From Streptomyces sp. GESEQ-35 (GTDB taxonomy: Bacteria > Actinomycetota > Actinomycetes > Streptomycetales > Streptomycetaceae): a stretch of 64,000 nucleotides of DNA. Below the pieces are notes generated by a model. That model made no database searches and had not been told where the DNA came from. It saw nothing but the letters and a program-made list of their open reading frames with translations. Made by a program: the position numbers and the translations under genes. Of the stretch, positions 17,673-25,716 are shown piece after piece (the first letter of the stretch is position 1; every line of letters begins with the position of its first letter). The stretch lies in NCBI RefSeq assembly GCF_017948485.1, contig NZ_JAFFSX010000022.1, positions 124,001 to 188,000 of the forward strand, read 5' to 3'.

Positions 17673-18461
17673 CTAGGCCAGCCCCGCCTCCGTCAGCAGA
17701 TACGCCGTCAACGGGTCGTAGTAGCGCGGGCTGAGCACGTGGTCGTCGAGCGGGATCGCGACCTGGAGGGTGCCTTCGGACTCGGCGAGGAAGAGGGCGG
17801 GGTCGTTGCAGTCCGCGTAACCGACGGAGTCGACGCCGTGCTGGGCGGCGTAACCGGCCCAGCCGTGGTCGGCGACGACCAGGTCGGGCAGCGGGCGGCC
17901 CTCCTGATCGAGGCTCGTGAGGATGGCGCGCATCGGATCGCCGGAGTGCGTGTGCCACAGCGTGGCGCCGTGCTCCAGCATCGCCACGTCCGCGAACTGC
18001 ATGACGTACCCCTCGTCCGTCTGGAGCCCGTCCGGGATCACGACGATCTCGCAGCCGGCCGTGCGCAGCGCGGCGGCCGTGGCGCGGTGCACGTCGAGCA
18101 GGCCGCCGGGGTGGCCGGTGGCGAACAGCACCCGCTGCTCGCCGTCCGCCGCCTTGCGCAGCCGGGCCGCCATCCGGTCCAGGGCGTCGACCGTCAGCTC
18201 GGGGTCGATGGTGTCCTGGCCGTACCGGTACTCCGGATCGTCATGGACACCCACCCGCTCCGTCATCACCGCGAGCACGTCCTGCTCGTCCGTCCAGCGC
18301 TCCCCGAGCTCGAGGCCGAGCCAGTAATGCCGGTCGCCGTTCGCCAGCTTGCGGTAGTGGGAGAGGTTGTTCTCGCGAGGGGTGGCCACGTCGCCCGCGA
18401 TGCGGGTCTTCACGAGGTGGTCGACGAGCTCGGCGCGGCTGGGTGTCCCGGGTATCGGCAT
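17673..18461 (-). CDS. Phosphatase-like protein of an actinobacterial family, function unproven
   Basis: 262 residues, soluble, no signal peptide. Proteins with this sequence are commonly labelled phosphatase in Streptomyces; I do not see a classic HAD, PAP2 or PP2C motif. Conserved-looking stretches include ATPRENNLSHYRKLANG, LFATGHPGGLLDVH and LVVADHGWAGYAAQ; His and Asp residues in TGHPGG, WHTHSGD and ADHGW could bind metal. Start uncertain: ATG 18459-18461 follows another in-frame ATG at 18468-18470, which has a GAGG 11 nt upstream. It converges on the CDF gene across a 173-nt gap with no clear terminator. Confidence 0.75.
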   Translation of the reverse strand: MPIPGTPSRAELVDHLVKTRIAGDVATPRENNLSHYRKLANGDRHYWLGLELGERWTDEQDVLAVMTERVGVHDDPEYRYGQDTIDPELTVDALDRMAARLRKAADGEQRVLFATGHPGGLLDVHRATAAALRTAGCEIVVIPDGLQTDEGYVMQFADVAMLEHGATLWHTHSGDPMRAILTSLDQEGRPLPDLVVADHGWAGYAAQHGVDSVGYADCNDPALFLAESEGTLQVAIPLDDHVLSPRYYDPLTAYLLTEAGLA

Positions 18462-18527
18462 GAGAACCATTGTGGAGCAGACCTCTGTGCGAACACCCGG
18501 CGTCCCGACCGCTGGGACGTGCGTCAC

Positions 18528-20435
18528 TCACCGTTTCCGCAGGGCGAACCACAGTTCCATGCGTACGTCGGGATCGTCCAAGTCGGCGTCCAGCAGCGCC
18601 GCGCACCGGGCGATCCGCTGCCGCACGGTGTTTCGGTGCACGGACAGCGCCACGGCCGTACGGTCCCAACTCCCGTGCAGGGAAAGCCAGGTGTGCAGGG
18701 TCTCGGTGAGGGCCGGGGTGGCGGCGACGGGGGCGAGGAGGGTGCGGGCGTGCGCCTCGGCCTCGTCCTGCGGGAAGAGTTCGGTGAGACTGCGGTGGGC
18801 GCCGTGCCGGATCAGGGCCGTGCGGGTGGCACGCGCGCGTGCCAGGGCACGGGCCGCCTGAGTGTCGGCGGCCGGCCACTCCTGCGGCGCGACGGCCGCG
18901 CTGACCCCGAGCGTCCAGCCGGGCTGCGGGGCGATCTCACGGACCGGTACGAGTACTCGTACGACATCCCCTGCGAGGTCCACCAACGGCGAACCGAGCG
19001 CGGCGCCCAGCGCGGAGGCGGCGACCGCGTCGGGGGTGTGCGCGTCGGGCCGCGCATGCACGACCAGCCACCGGTCACCGCCTGGACGCTTCGCTGGAAG
19101 TGCCGAGATGTGCCGTCGGTCTGCTGCGGCGCCATCGTGGCTGGTCGCGCAGTTCCCCGCGCCCCTTCGGGGCGCGGCCAAACCGCAGCCGACTTCACCT
19201 GATCTGCTGAGTAGCGGCGCGACGTCCTCGGGAGGGCTGCCCAGCAGCAGCCGTACCAGCGCGGAGGACCGGGCCGCACCCGCGCCGCTGTGGTGTTCGC
19301 CGGTGAGGAGGGTGAGCAGCACCGCGGCGACGGAGGCGATGGTGTGGTCACCGGGGTCGCGCTGCGGGGCCGCGATACCGAGGACGAAGCCCTGACCGGA
19401 GCCGAGGGCGTAGGCGGCGAGGTGAGTGCCGGCGACGGTGTCGGTGGCGGAGGTGGGGGAGGGACGGCTCGCGGGTGGGCGTTCGGTGGGCACGGGAGAG
19501 CCAGGCGCGCCGGGCTCACGTGGCTGCCGAGCTGTGCCTGTCGGGCCGGGACCCGCGGGTTGCCGAGTCGTGCCTGTCGCGCCGGGCTCTGTCGGTCGTC
19601 GAGCTGTGCCTGTCGGGCCGGGACCCGCGGGTTGTCGAGTCGTGTTTGTCGCGCTGGGCTCTGTCGGTCGTCGAGCTGTGCCTGTTGCGCCGGGACCCGC
19701 GGGTTGCCGAGCCTTGCCTGTTGCGTCGGGACCCGCGGGTTGTCGAGTCGTGCCTGTCGCTCCGGGCTCCGTCGGCTGCCGGGTCGCGCTCGTCGGCCGT
19801 ACCACCCCCGCCAGATCCGCGAGCGCCTCCTTCACCTCAGCCCCGGGTCCCCGCCCCGCCTCCGCGATCTCCCCGCCGTCCGGGCCGTACAGCACGGCCC
19901 GTCCGCCGACCCGCTGGGCGAGCTGTCGCAGGACCGACGGCACCGGGTCCGGGCGGGACGCGGCGGCCGCCAGGCTCTGCTGGGCCTCCGTCACGCGGCG
20001 CAGCTCAGCCAGGCGGGCCTGGGCCATGAGCTGCCAGACCGCGCGGGCCACACCGGAGAAGGTGGTCTGCGGCGGGACCTCGACCAGCGGCAGCTCGTAC
20101 GCCTCGCAGGCCGCGACCAGCGCCCGCGGCACCGTGTCGTGCACCGGTGCCACACCGAAGCCGAGGGCCGCGCCGCCCGCCGCGACGATCCGGGACACAT
20201 AGTCGTCGAAGTACGTGCCCGAGCCCGCCGCGTCCTGAATGTGCACCCCGGCGGTCAGCAGCAGCTCGCCGCCCAGCAGATACGGGTACGGGTCCGCCAT
20301 CTCCGAGGTGTGCGCCCAGTGGATGACGATGTCCGGATCGGTGGGCCCGGCGATCTGGCGCAGGGCGAGGTCCTCGCGGGCCAGGAGTGCCGCGAGGGGC
20401 ACGGGTGGCGTGGGGGGAACGGCGGGGTCCGGCAT
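18528..20435 (-). CDS. PucR-family transcriptional regulator with internal repeat expansions
   Basis: 635 residues, long for the family. The N-terminal PucR domain (residues about 10-150) includes LLLTAGVHIQDAAG and ALGFGVAPVHDTVPRAL. The C-terminal helix-turn-helix has LSLHGSWDRTAVALSVHRNT, then VRQRIARCAALL. Two foreign-looking stretches interrupt the middle: eight 12-residue Pro/Thr-rich units (about 218-313), and a translated copy of a dispersed repeat (about 409-442, containing RRGAGNCATSHDG). ATG 20433-20435 is chosen for its GGAGG site. It is divergent from the symporter-ureohydrolase-ThDP operon and probably controls it; PucR proteins often regulate nitrogen-compound catabolism. Confidence 0.9.
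   Translation of the reverse strand: MPDPAVPPTPPVPLAALLAREDLALRQIAGPTDPDIVIHWAHTSEMADPYPYLLGGELLLTAGVHIQDAAGSGTYFDDYVSRIVAAGGAALGFGVAPVHDTVPRALVAACEAYELPLVEVPPQTTFSGVARAVWQLMAQARLAELRRVTEAQQSLAAAASRPDPVPSVLRQLAQRVGGRAVLYGPDGGEIAEAGRGPGAEVKEALADLAGVVRPTSATRQPTEPGATGTTRQPAGPDATGKARQPAGPGATGTARRPTEPSATNTTRQPAGPGPTGTARRPTEPGATGTTRQPAGPGPTGTARQPREPGAPGSPVPTERPPASRPSPTSATDTVAGTHLAAYALGSGQGFVLGIAAPQRDPGDHTIASVAAVLLTLLTGEHHSGAGAARSSALVRLLLGSPPEDVAPLLSRSGEVGCGLAAPRRGAGNCATSHDGAAADRRHISALPAKRPGGDRWLVVHARPDAHTPDAVAASALGAALGSPLVDLAGDVVRVLVPVREIAPQPGWTLGVSAAVAPQEWPAADTQAARALARARATRTALIRHGAHRSLTELFPQDEAEAHARTLLAPVAATPALTETLHTWLSLHGSWDRTAVALSVHRNTVRQRIARCAALLDADLDDPDVRMELWFALRKR
19112..19210 (-). repeat. 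Dispersed REP-like repeat, copy C, inside the PucR coding sequence
   Basis: On the minus strand it reads GATCAGGTGAAGTCGGC, a GC-rich stretch, then GCGCCCCGAAGGGGCGCGG and GGAACTGCGCGACCAGCCAC. It aligns over almost its whole length with the intergenic copy at 43951-44037. It keeps the PucR frame open and adds about 33 residues. Confidence 0.8.
19497..19784 (-). repeat. Tandem repeat, 8 x 36 bp, coding for Pro/Thr-rich 12-residue units
   Basis: Units read TRQPTEPGATGT, TRQPAGPDATGK, ARQPAGPGATGT, ARRPTEPSATNT, TRQPAGPGPTGT, ARRPTEPGATGT, TRQPAGPGPTGT and ARQPREPGAPGS. TEP-type and AGP-type units alternate partly, suggesting growth by duplication of pairs. It lies in the linker between the PucR domain and the C-terminal half. 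Confidence 0.95.
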
Positions 20436-20557
20436 GGTGTGCGTTCCCTCCACTCGAAGCACCTTGAATGGATGAAACGTACACTTCGCAGTCGCTTTCC
20501 GGCCACCTAGGGTCAGTCCTCAGCACCCGCCGGCGAGACCGACCGAAGGAGGGCCCT

Positions 20558-22012
20558 GTGGCCATCGACTACACAGTGATCGTCGTCTATCTGGCCGCCA
20601 TGCTGGCCATGGGCTGGTGGGGCATGCGCCGCGCCAGGTCGAAGAGCGAGTTCCTCGTCGCCGGGCGCCGTCTCGGACCCACCATGTACTCCGGCACCAT
20701 GGCCGCGATCGTCCTCGGCGGCGCGTCCACCATCGGTGGGGTGGGGCTCGGGTATCAGTACGGGCTGTCGGGCGCGTGGATGGTGTTCGCCATCGGGCTG
20801 GGCCTGCTCGCCCTGTCCGTCTTCTTCTCCGCCCGCATCGCCCGGCTGAAGGTCTACACCGTCTCCGAGATGCTGGATCTCCGCTACGGCGGCCGGGCCG
20901 GCGTCATCTCCGGCGTGGTCATGTGGGCGTACACCCTGATGCTCGCCGTCACCTCGACCATCGCGTACGCCACGATCTTCGACGTCCTCTTCGACATGAA
21001 CCGGACCGTCGCGATCATCCTCGGCGGCTCGATCGTCGTCGCGTACTCGACGCTCGGCGGCATGTGGTCGATCACGCTGACGGACATGGTGCAGTTCGTG
21101 GTGAAGACCATCGGCGTGCTGCTGCTCCTGCTGCCCATCGCCGTCGTCAAGGCGGGCGGGTTCAGCGAGATGAAGGCGCAGCTGCCCACCGAGTACTTCG
21201 ACCCGCTGGGCATCGGCGGCGAGACGATCTTCACCTACGTGCTGATCTACACCTTCGGCATGCTCATCGGTCAGGACATCTGGCAGCGCGTCTTCACCGC
21301 GCGCAGCGACACGACGGCGAAGTGGGGCGGCACGGTCGCGGGCACCTACTGCCTCGCGTACGCCCTCGCCGGTGCCGTCATCGGTACGGCGGCCAAGGTG
21401 CTCTACCCGAAGCTGGGGAGCCCGGACGACGCCTTCGCGACCATCGTGAAGGACGAACTCCCGGTCGGCGTCAGGGGATTGGTGCTGGCCGCCGCCCTGG
21501 CCGCGGTGATGTCGACGTCCTCCGGCGCGCTGATCGCCTGTGCCACCGTCGCCAACAACGACATCTGGTCGCGGCTGCGGGGGAGGATCGCGTCCGGTGA
21601 CCGTGACGAGGTCAAGGACAACCGTGCCTTCATCCTCATCATGGGCCTCGCCGTGATCGGTACGGCCATCGCGCTCAACAACGTCGTCGAGGCGCTGACG
21701 GTGGCGTACAACCTGCTCGTCGGCGGACTCCTCGTCCCGATCCTCGGCGGACTGCTGTGGAAGCGGGGCACGGCCCCGGGCGCGCTCGCCTCCGTCGCGG
21801 TCGGCGGTCTCTCCGTCATCGGCCTGATGGCGACGTACGGCATCCTCGCCAACGAGCCCATCTACTACGGCCTGCTGTCCTCCCTGGCCGCCTACGTCGT
21901 CGTGTCCCTGGCGACGAAGCCGACCGATGCGGCCGTACTCGCCGCATGGCGCGAGCGACTTGCCGGGCGGGCACCCGAACTCGCTTCCGAGCCGGTTCCG
22001 GCCCACCAGTAG
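20558..22012 (+). CDS. Sodium:solute symporter (SSS family)
   Basis: 484 residues with about 13 hydrophobic segments. GTG 20558-20560 has a GGAGG site 6-7 nt upstream; a longer in-frame extension lacks one. Features include SKSEFLVAGRRLGPTMYSGT, GGASTIGGVGLGYQYG (Na+-site region of TM1-2) and AAALAAVMSTSSGALIACA. It is the first gene of an operon with a ureohydrolase and a ThDP enzyme and faces a PucR regulator, so the substrate is probably a guanidino compound, amino acid or related nitrogen source rather than a sugar. Substrate is inferred from context only. Confidence 0.9.
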   Translation: MAIDYTVIVVYLAAMLAMGWWGMRRARSKSEFLVAGRRLGPTMYSGTMAAIVLGGASTIGGVGLGYQYGLSGAWMVFAIGLGLLALSVFFSARIARLKVYTVSEMLDLRYGGRAGVISGVVMWAYTLMLAVTSTIAYATIFDVLFDMNRTVAIILGGSIVVAYSTLGGMWSITLTDMVQFVVKTIGVLLLLLPIAVVKAGGFSEMKAQLPTEYFDPLGIGGETIFTYVLIYTFGMLIGQDIWQRVFTARSDTTAKWGGTVAGTYCLAYALAGAVIGTAAKVLYPKLGSPDDAFATIVKDELPVGVRGLVLAAALAAVMSTSSGALIACATVANNDIWSRLRGRIASGDRDEVKDNRAFILIMGLAVIGTAIALNNVVEALTVAYNLLVGGLLVPILGGLLWKRGTAPGALASVAVGGLSVIGLMATYGILANEPIYYGLLSSLAAYVVVSLATKPTDAAVLAAWRERLAGRAPELASEPVPAHQ

Positions 22013-22056
22013 AGTCGTACATACGTGATGAAGTGCAGGAAAGAAGGCATACGTCC

Positions 22057-23025
22057 ATGAGCAGCAACGAGACGCCCCGCGGCCCCGTCGACTCCTCCCG
22101 CGTCCCGCGGTACGCCGGACCCGCGACCTTCGCCCGGCTGCCGCGACTCGACGAGGTCGGCCGTGCCGATGTCGCCGTGGTCGGCGTGCCGTTCGACTCG
22201 GGCGTCTCGTACCGGCCGGGCGCCCGCTTCGGCGGCAACGCGATCCGCGAGGCGTCCCGGCTGCTGCGCCCCTACAACCCGGCGCAGGACGCGTCCCCGT
22301 TCGCGCTGGCGCAGGTCGCGGACGGCGGGGACATCGCGGTGAACCCCTTCAACATCAACGAGGCCGTGGAGACCGTCGAGGCGGCGGCGGACGAGCTGCT
22401 GGGGACGGGGGCCAGGCTCATGACCCTCGGCGGCGACCACACGATCGCGCTGCCGTTGCTGAGGTCGGTAGCCAAGAAGCACGGGCCGGTGGCGCTGCTG
22501 CACTTCGATGCCCACCTCGACACCTGGGACACGTACTTCGGCGCGGAGTACACGCACGGGACGCCCTTCCGGCGGGCGGTGGAGGAGGGGATCCTGGACA
22601 CCGCCGCCCTCTCCCACGTCGGTACGCGCGGCCCGCTGTACGGCAAGCAGGATCTGGACGACGACGAGAAGATGGGCTTCGGCATCGTCACGTCGGCGGA
22701 CGTCATGAGGCGCGGCGTCGACGAGGTCGCCGACCAGCTGCGGCAGCGCATCGGCGACCGCCCGCTGTACATCTCCATCGACATCGACTGCCTGGACCCG
22801 GCCCACGCGCCCGGCACCGGAACGCCCGAGGCGGGCGGCATGACGTCGAGGGAGCTGCTGGAGATCCTGCGGGGGCTGGCCTCCTGCAACCTGGTCTCGG
22901 CCGACGTCGTCGAGGTGGCGCCCGCGTACGATCACGCCGAGATCACGTCGGTGGCCGCGTCCCACACGGCGTACGAACTGACCACGATCATGTCCCGCCA
23001 GATTGCAGAGGCCCGCGCGAAGTGA
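22057..23025 (+). CDS. Ureohydrolase (agmatinase/4-guanidinobutyrase family)
   Basis: 322 residues with all binuclear-Mn motifs of the arginase superfamily: GGDHTIALP, DAHLDTWD, and SIDIDCLDPAHAPGTG followed by TPEAGG. It hydrolyses a guanidino group to urea and an amine. Residue length and HGTPFRRAVEEG fit the agmatinase/guanidinobutyrase branch rather than arginase. It starts 44 nt after the symporter and its end overlaps the ThDP gene (GTGA). Because the next enzyme resembles an alpha-keto-acid decarboxylase, 4-guanidinobutyrate is a good candidate substrate; agmatine cannot be excluded. Confidence 0.93.
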   Translation: MSSNETPRGPVDSSRVPRYAGPATFARLPRLDEVGRADVAVVGVPFDSGVSYRPGARFGGNAIREASRLLRPYNPAQDASPFALAQVADGGDIAVNPFNINEAVETVEAAADELLGTGARLMTLGGDHTIALPLLRSVAKKHGPVALLHFDAHLDTWDTYFGAEYTHGTPFRRAVEEGILDTAALSHVGTRGPLYGKQDLDDDEKMGFGIVTSADVMRRGVDEVADQLRQRIGDRPLYISIDIDCLDPAHAPGTGTPEAGGMTSRELLEILRGLASCNLVSADVVEVAPAYDHAEITSVAASHTAYELTTIMSRQIAEARAK

Positions 23026-24704
23026 CTCACGACCACGACCTGGTACTCCGCCCCACCGCCGCTCAGACGGAGGCCGCGCTGAACCCTCCCCCCGGCCGCA
23101 ACGGCGGGGACCTGGTCGTGGAGACGCTGGCCGGGCTCGGCGCGACCACGGTGTTCGGGCTGCCCGGCCAGCACGCGCTGGGCATGTTCGACGCGCTGCG
23201 CCGCAGCGACCTGCGGTACATCGGCCTGCGGGTGGAGAACAACGCCGGGTTCGCGGCCGACGCGTACGGCCGGATCACGGGCGAGGCGGCACCGCTGCTG
23301 CTGTCGACGGGGCCGGGCGCGCTGACCTCACTGGCCGCGCTCCAGGAGGCGGCCGCGGCCTCCGCCCCCGTGCTGGCGATCAGCAGCCAGATCCCGACCG
23401 CGGGGCTGGGCGGCGGCCGGCACGGGTATCTGCATGAACTCCCGGACCAGGCGGCCTCGTTCAGGGGCGTGGTCAAGTCCGTCCACACGGTCCGTACGCA
23501 GTCCCAGATCCCGTCCGCGATCGAGGCGGCCTGGAAGTCGGCGCTGACGGTTCCGCACGGCCCGGTATGGGTGGAGATCCCGCAGGACGTGCTGCTGGCC
23601 GAGACCTCGATCCCGGTGGTGACGGGCGGCGACGCCTTCCCCGACGAGCTGCCTCCGCGCCCCGAACTGACGGCGGTGGCAGCCGACTTGCTGTCGAAGG
23701 CGGCCCGCCCGGCGATCATCGCGGGCGGGGGAGTGGTACGGGCGGACGCCTCGGGCAAGCTGAAGCAGCTGGCGGAGGTCCTCCAGGCGCCGGTCGTCAC
23801 GACCCCCGGCGGCAAGGGCGCGTTCCCCTGGAAGCACCCGCTGTCATTGCAGTCCTGGATCGAGGACCGGCACACCACGGACTTCCTGGAGGACGCGGAC
23901 GTACTCCTGGTGGTGGGCTCGGGGTTGGGCGAGGTGTCGTCCAACTACCACACGTTCAAGCCGCGCGGCCGGGTGATCCAGATCGAGGCGGACCTCGGCA
24001 AGCTGGAGTCCAACCATCCGGCGCTGGGCATCCACGCGGACGCGCGCCTTGCGCTTCAGGCGCTGCTGGAGACGGTGGAGGAGCGTTCCGACTCCTCGGC
24101 CCCGGAACGCGTACGAACGGTGCTCGCGAAGGTGTCCGAGCGTATCGCCGCCCAGGAACTCACCCTGGAACAGGACGTGTTGGCCTCGGTGCGCAGGGCC
24201 CTGCCCGCCGACTCCCCGTCCTTCTGGGACATGACGATCCTCGCGTACTGGGCCTGGTCGGCGTTCGACGCCAAGGGCCCCAACCACCTGCACTCGGCCC
24301 AGGGTGCCGGCGGCCTCGGCTACGGCTTCCCGGCGGCGCTCGGCGCGGCCGCCGCCGACCCGACCCGCCCGGTGCTGGCGGTGTCGGGCGACGGCGGCGC
24401 CCTCTACTCCATCGCCGAGCTGGCGACGGCCAAGCAGTACGACCTGCCGGTCACCTGGCTGATCGTCGACGACGGCGGCTACGGCATCCTCCGCGAGTAC
24501 ATGAACGACGCCTTCGGCGAGGCGACGGCGACGGAGCTGACGCGGCCGGACTATGTGGCGCTGGCGGAGTCGTTCGGGGTCCCGGGGGTTCGCACGTCCC
24601 CCGAGACCCTGGAGACGGACCTCGCGAAGGCGCTGGCGGCACCGGGACCCTCGGTGGTCGTACTCCCGGCTGTGCTGCGGATGTTCGCGCCTACGCATCT
24701 GTAG
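23022..24704 (+). CDS. Thiamine-diphosphate enzyme, candidate 2-ketoarginine decarboxylase (AruI-like)
   Basis: 560 residues with the three-domain layout of acetolactate synthase/decarboxylases. The N-terminal PYR domain has FGLPGQHALGMFDAL and RVENNAGFAADAYGR with the catalytic Glu in VENNAGF. The central domain follows, then the PP domain with GDGGALYSIAEL and IVDDGGYGILREY. The usual GDG-x~25-NN ThDP/Mg motif ends in DD here, an unusual substitution. In pseudomonads AruI (2-ketoarginine decarboxylase) and a guanidinobutyrase act in the arginine transaminase pathway; this adjacency suggests a similar role, but the reaction is unproven. GTG start overlaps the ureohydrolase stop. Confidence 0.85.
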   Translation: MTHDHDLVLRPTAAQTEAALNPPPGRNGGDLVVETLAGLGATTVFGLPGQHALGMFDALRRSDLRYIGLRVENNAGFAADAYGRITGEAAPLLLSTGPGALTSLAALQEAAAASAPVLAISSQIPTAGLGGGRHGYLHELPDQAASFRGVVKSVHTVRTQSQIPSAIEAAWKSALTVPHGPVWVEIPQDVLLAETSIPVVTGGDAFPDELPPRPELTAVAADLLSKAARPAIIAGGGVVRADASGKLKQLAEVLQAPVVTTPGGKGAFPWKHPLSLQSWIEDRHTTDFLEDADVLLVVGSGLGEVSSNYHTFKPRGRVIQIEADLGKLESNHPALGIHADARLALQALLETVEERSDSSAPERVRTVLAKVSERIAAQELTLEQDVLASVRRALPADSPSFWDMTILAYWAWSAFDAKGPNHLHSAQGAGGLGYGFPAALGAAAADPTRPVLAVSGDGGALYSIAELATAKQYDLPVTWLIVDDGGYGILREYMNDAFGEATATELTRPDYVALAESFGVPGVRTSPETLETDLAKALAAPGPSVVVLPAVLRMFAPTHL

Positions 24705-24716
24705 GGCCGACCGGGA

Positions 24717-25526
24717 CTACCAGATCGACTCGACCCACTCCGGGTGGTCGATGAACGGGTTGCGGTTGTGCTGGTAGGTGTCGTAGATGACCTCGTTGCG
24801 GTTCTCCTCGAACGCGCTCGGCGGGTCCTCGTCGTTCCACTGCTTGAGGACCGAGAGGCGGCCCATGTACGGGTTGCTGCCGTTGCCGACCGAGTCGTTG
24901 GGCTCCAGGTCGGCCCAGCCGTCGCCGCCCTCGTAGCGCACGGTCATGTAGAGGATCATGCGGGCCACGTCGCCCTTGTCCGCGTCGCGCGGCTCGAAGG
25001 AGTTGGAGTCGACGAGGCTGCCGCCGCCGTTGGTGACCGTGCTGCCGCCGTTGTCGAAGTCCAGGTTGCCCCGGGTGCTGTTGATCGTCACGTCGCAGGG
25101 GCGCAGGTGGTGCAGGTCCGTGCCGGGGCCGGTCGCCTCGCCGAAGTCGCCGTGCGACTTGGCCCAGGTGTGCTCACGGTTCCAGTCGCCGACATCGCCG
25201 CCGTTGAGGGACTTGCTGCGCGAGGCACCGCTGTACAGCAGGACCACGTTGCTGCTGTTGTTCGGGTCCTGGTCGGTGGCCTTGAGCGCGTTCCAGACCG
25301 CGGAGTACGAGATCTTGCTCTGGTCGCTGATGATCGTGTGCAGCGAGGACTTGAGGGCGGTGCCGGTCTTGCCGATCGCGTCCGCGTAGTACGTGTCGTC
25401 GTACGCGGTCGTCGTGGCGGCCGCGGGGGTCGCGGTCAGCGCCGGCGCGGTGAGGCCTACGAGTACGGCCGAGACGGTCAGCGCCAGGGTCTTCCAATGG
25501 CGCTTGCGTATGGGGGTCACGGGCAT
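24717..25526 (-). CDS. Secreted endonuclease I family nuclease (EndA/NucM type)
   Basis: 269 residues. Positively charged N-terminus, hydrophobic core LALTVSAVLVGLTAPAL and an AAA cleavage region give a Sec signal peptide of about 37 residues. The catalytic beta-beta-alpha metal (HNH-like) site is NREHTWAKSHGDF followed by DLHHLRPCD, and the C-terminal half has NPFIDHPEWVESIW, a signature of this family. It likely degrades extracellular DNA and RNA. It converges on the ThDP gene with only 12 nt between stops. Confidence 0.94.
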   Translation of the reverse strand: MPVTPIRKRHWKTLALTVSAVLVGLTAPALTATPAAATTTAYDDTYYADAIGKTGTALKSSLHTIISDQSKISYSAVWNALKATDQDPNNSSNVVLLYSGASRSKSLNGGDVGDWNREHTWAKSHGDFGEATGPGTDLHHLRPCDVTINSTRGNLDFDNGGSTVTNGGGSLVDSNSFEPRDADKGDVARMILYMTVRYEGGDGWADLEPNDSVGNGSNPYMGRLSVLKQWNDEDPPSAFEENRNEVIYDTYQHNRNPFIDHPEWVESIW

Positions 25527-25672
25527 CGTGGGGGTGTCCGTTCTACGCGTGTTGAATGGAGCGGGCAAACGGGAGCGTGACATGGACATGAGTGCCTGTA
25601 AATAAACTGCACATGTCGATCAGGTGGCCCAGTCCGGCAAATCGCCCCTTGTCTACGCGAGTTGACACGCGA

Positions 25673-25704
25673 AACGGCCCCCGACCGGAAGGTCGGGGGC
25701 CGTT
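25673..25704. terminator. Strong hairpin terminator after the glycosyltransferase gene
   Basis: Arms AACGGCCCCCGACC and GGTCGGGGGCCGTT form a 14-bp perfect stem with a GGAA tetraloop, 12 nt past the glycosyltransferase stop on the minus strand. Confidence 0.9.
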
Positions 25705-25716
25705 GGGGCCGGATCG

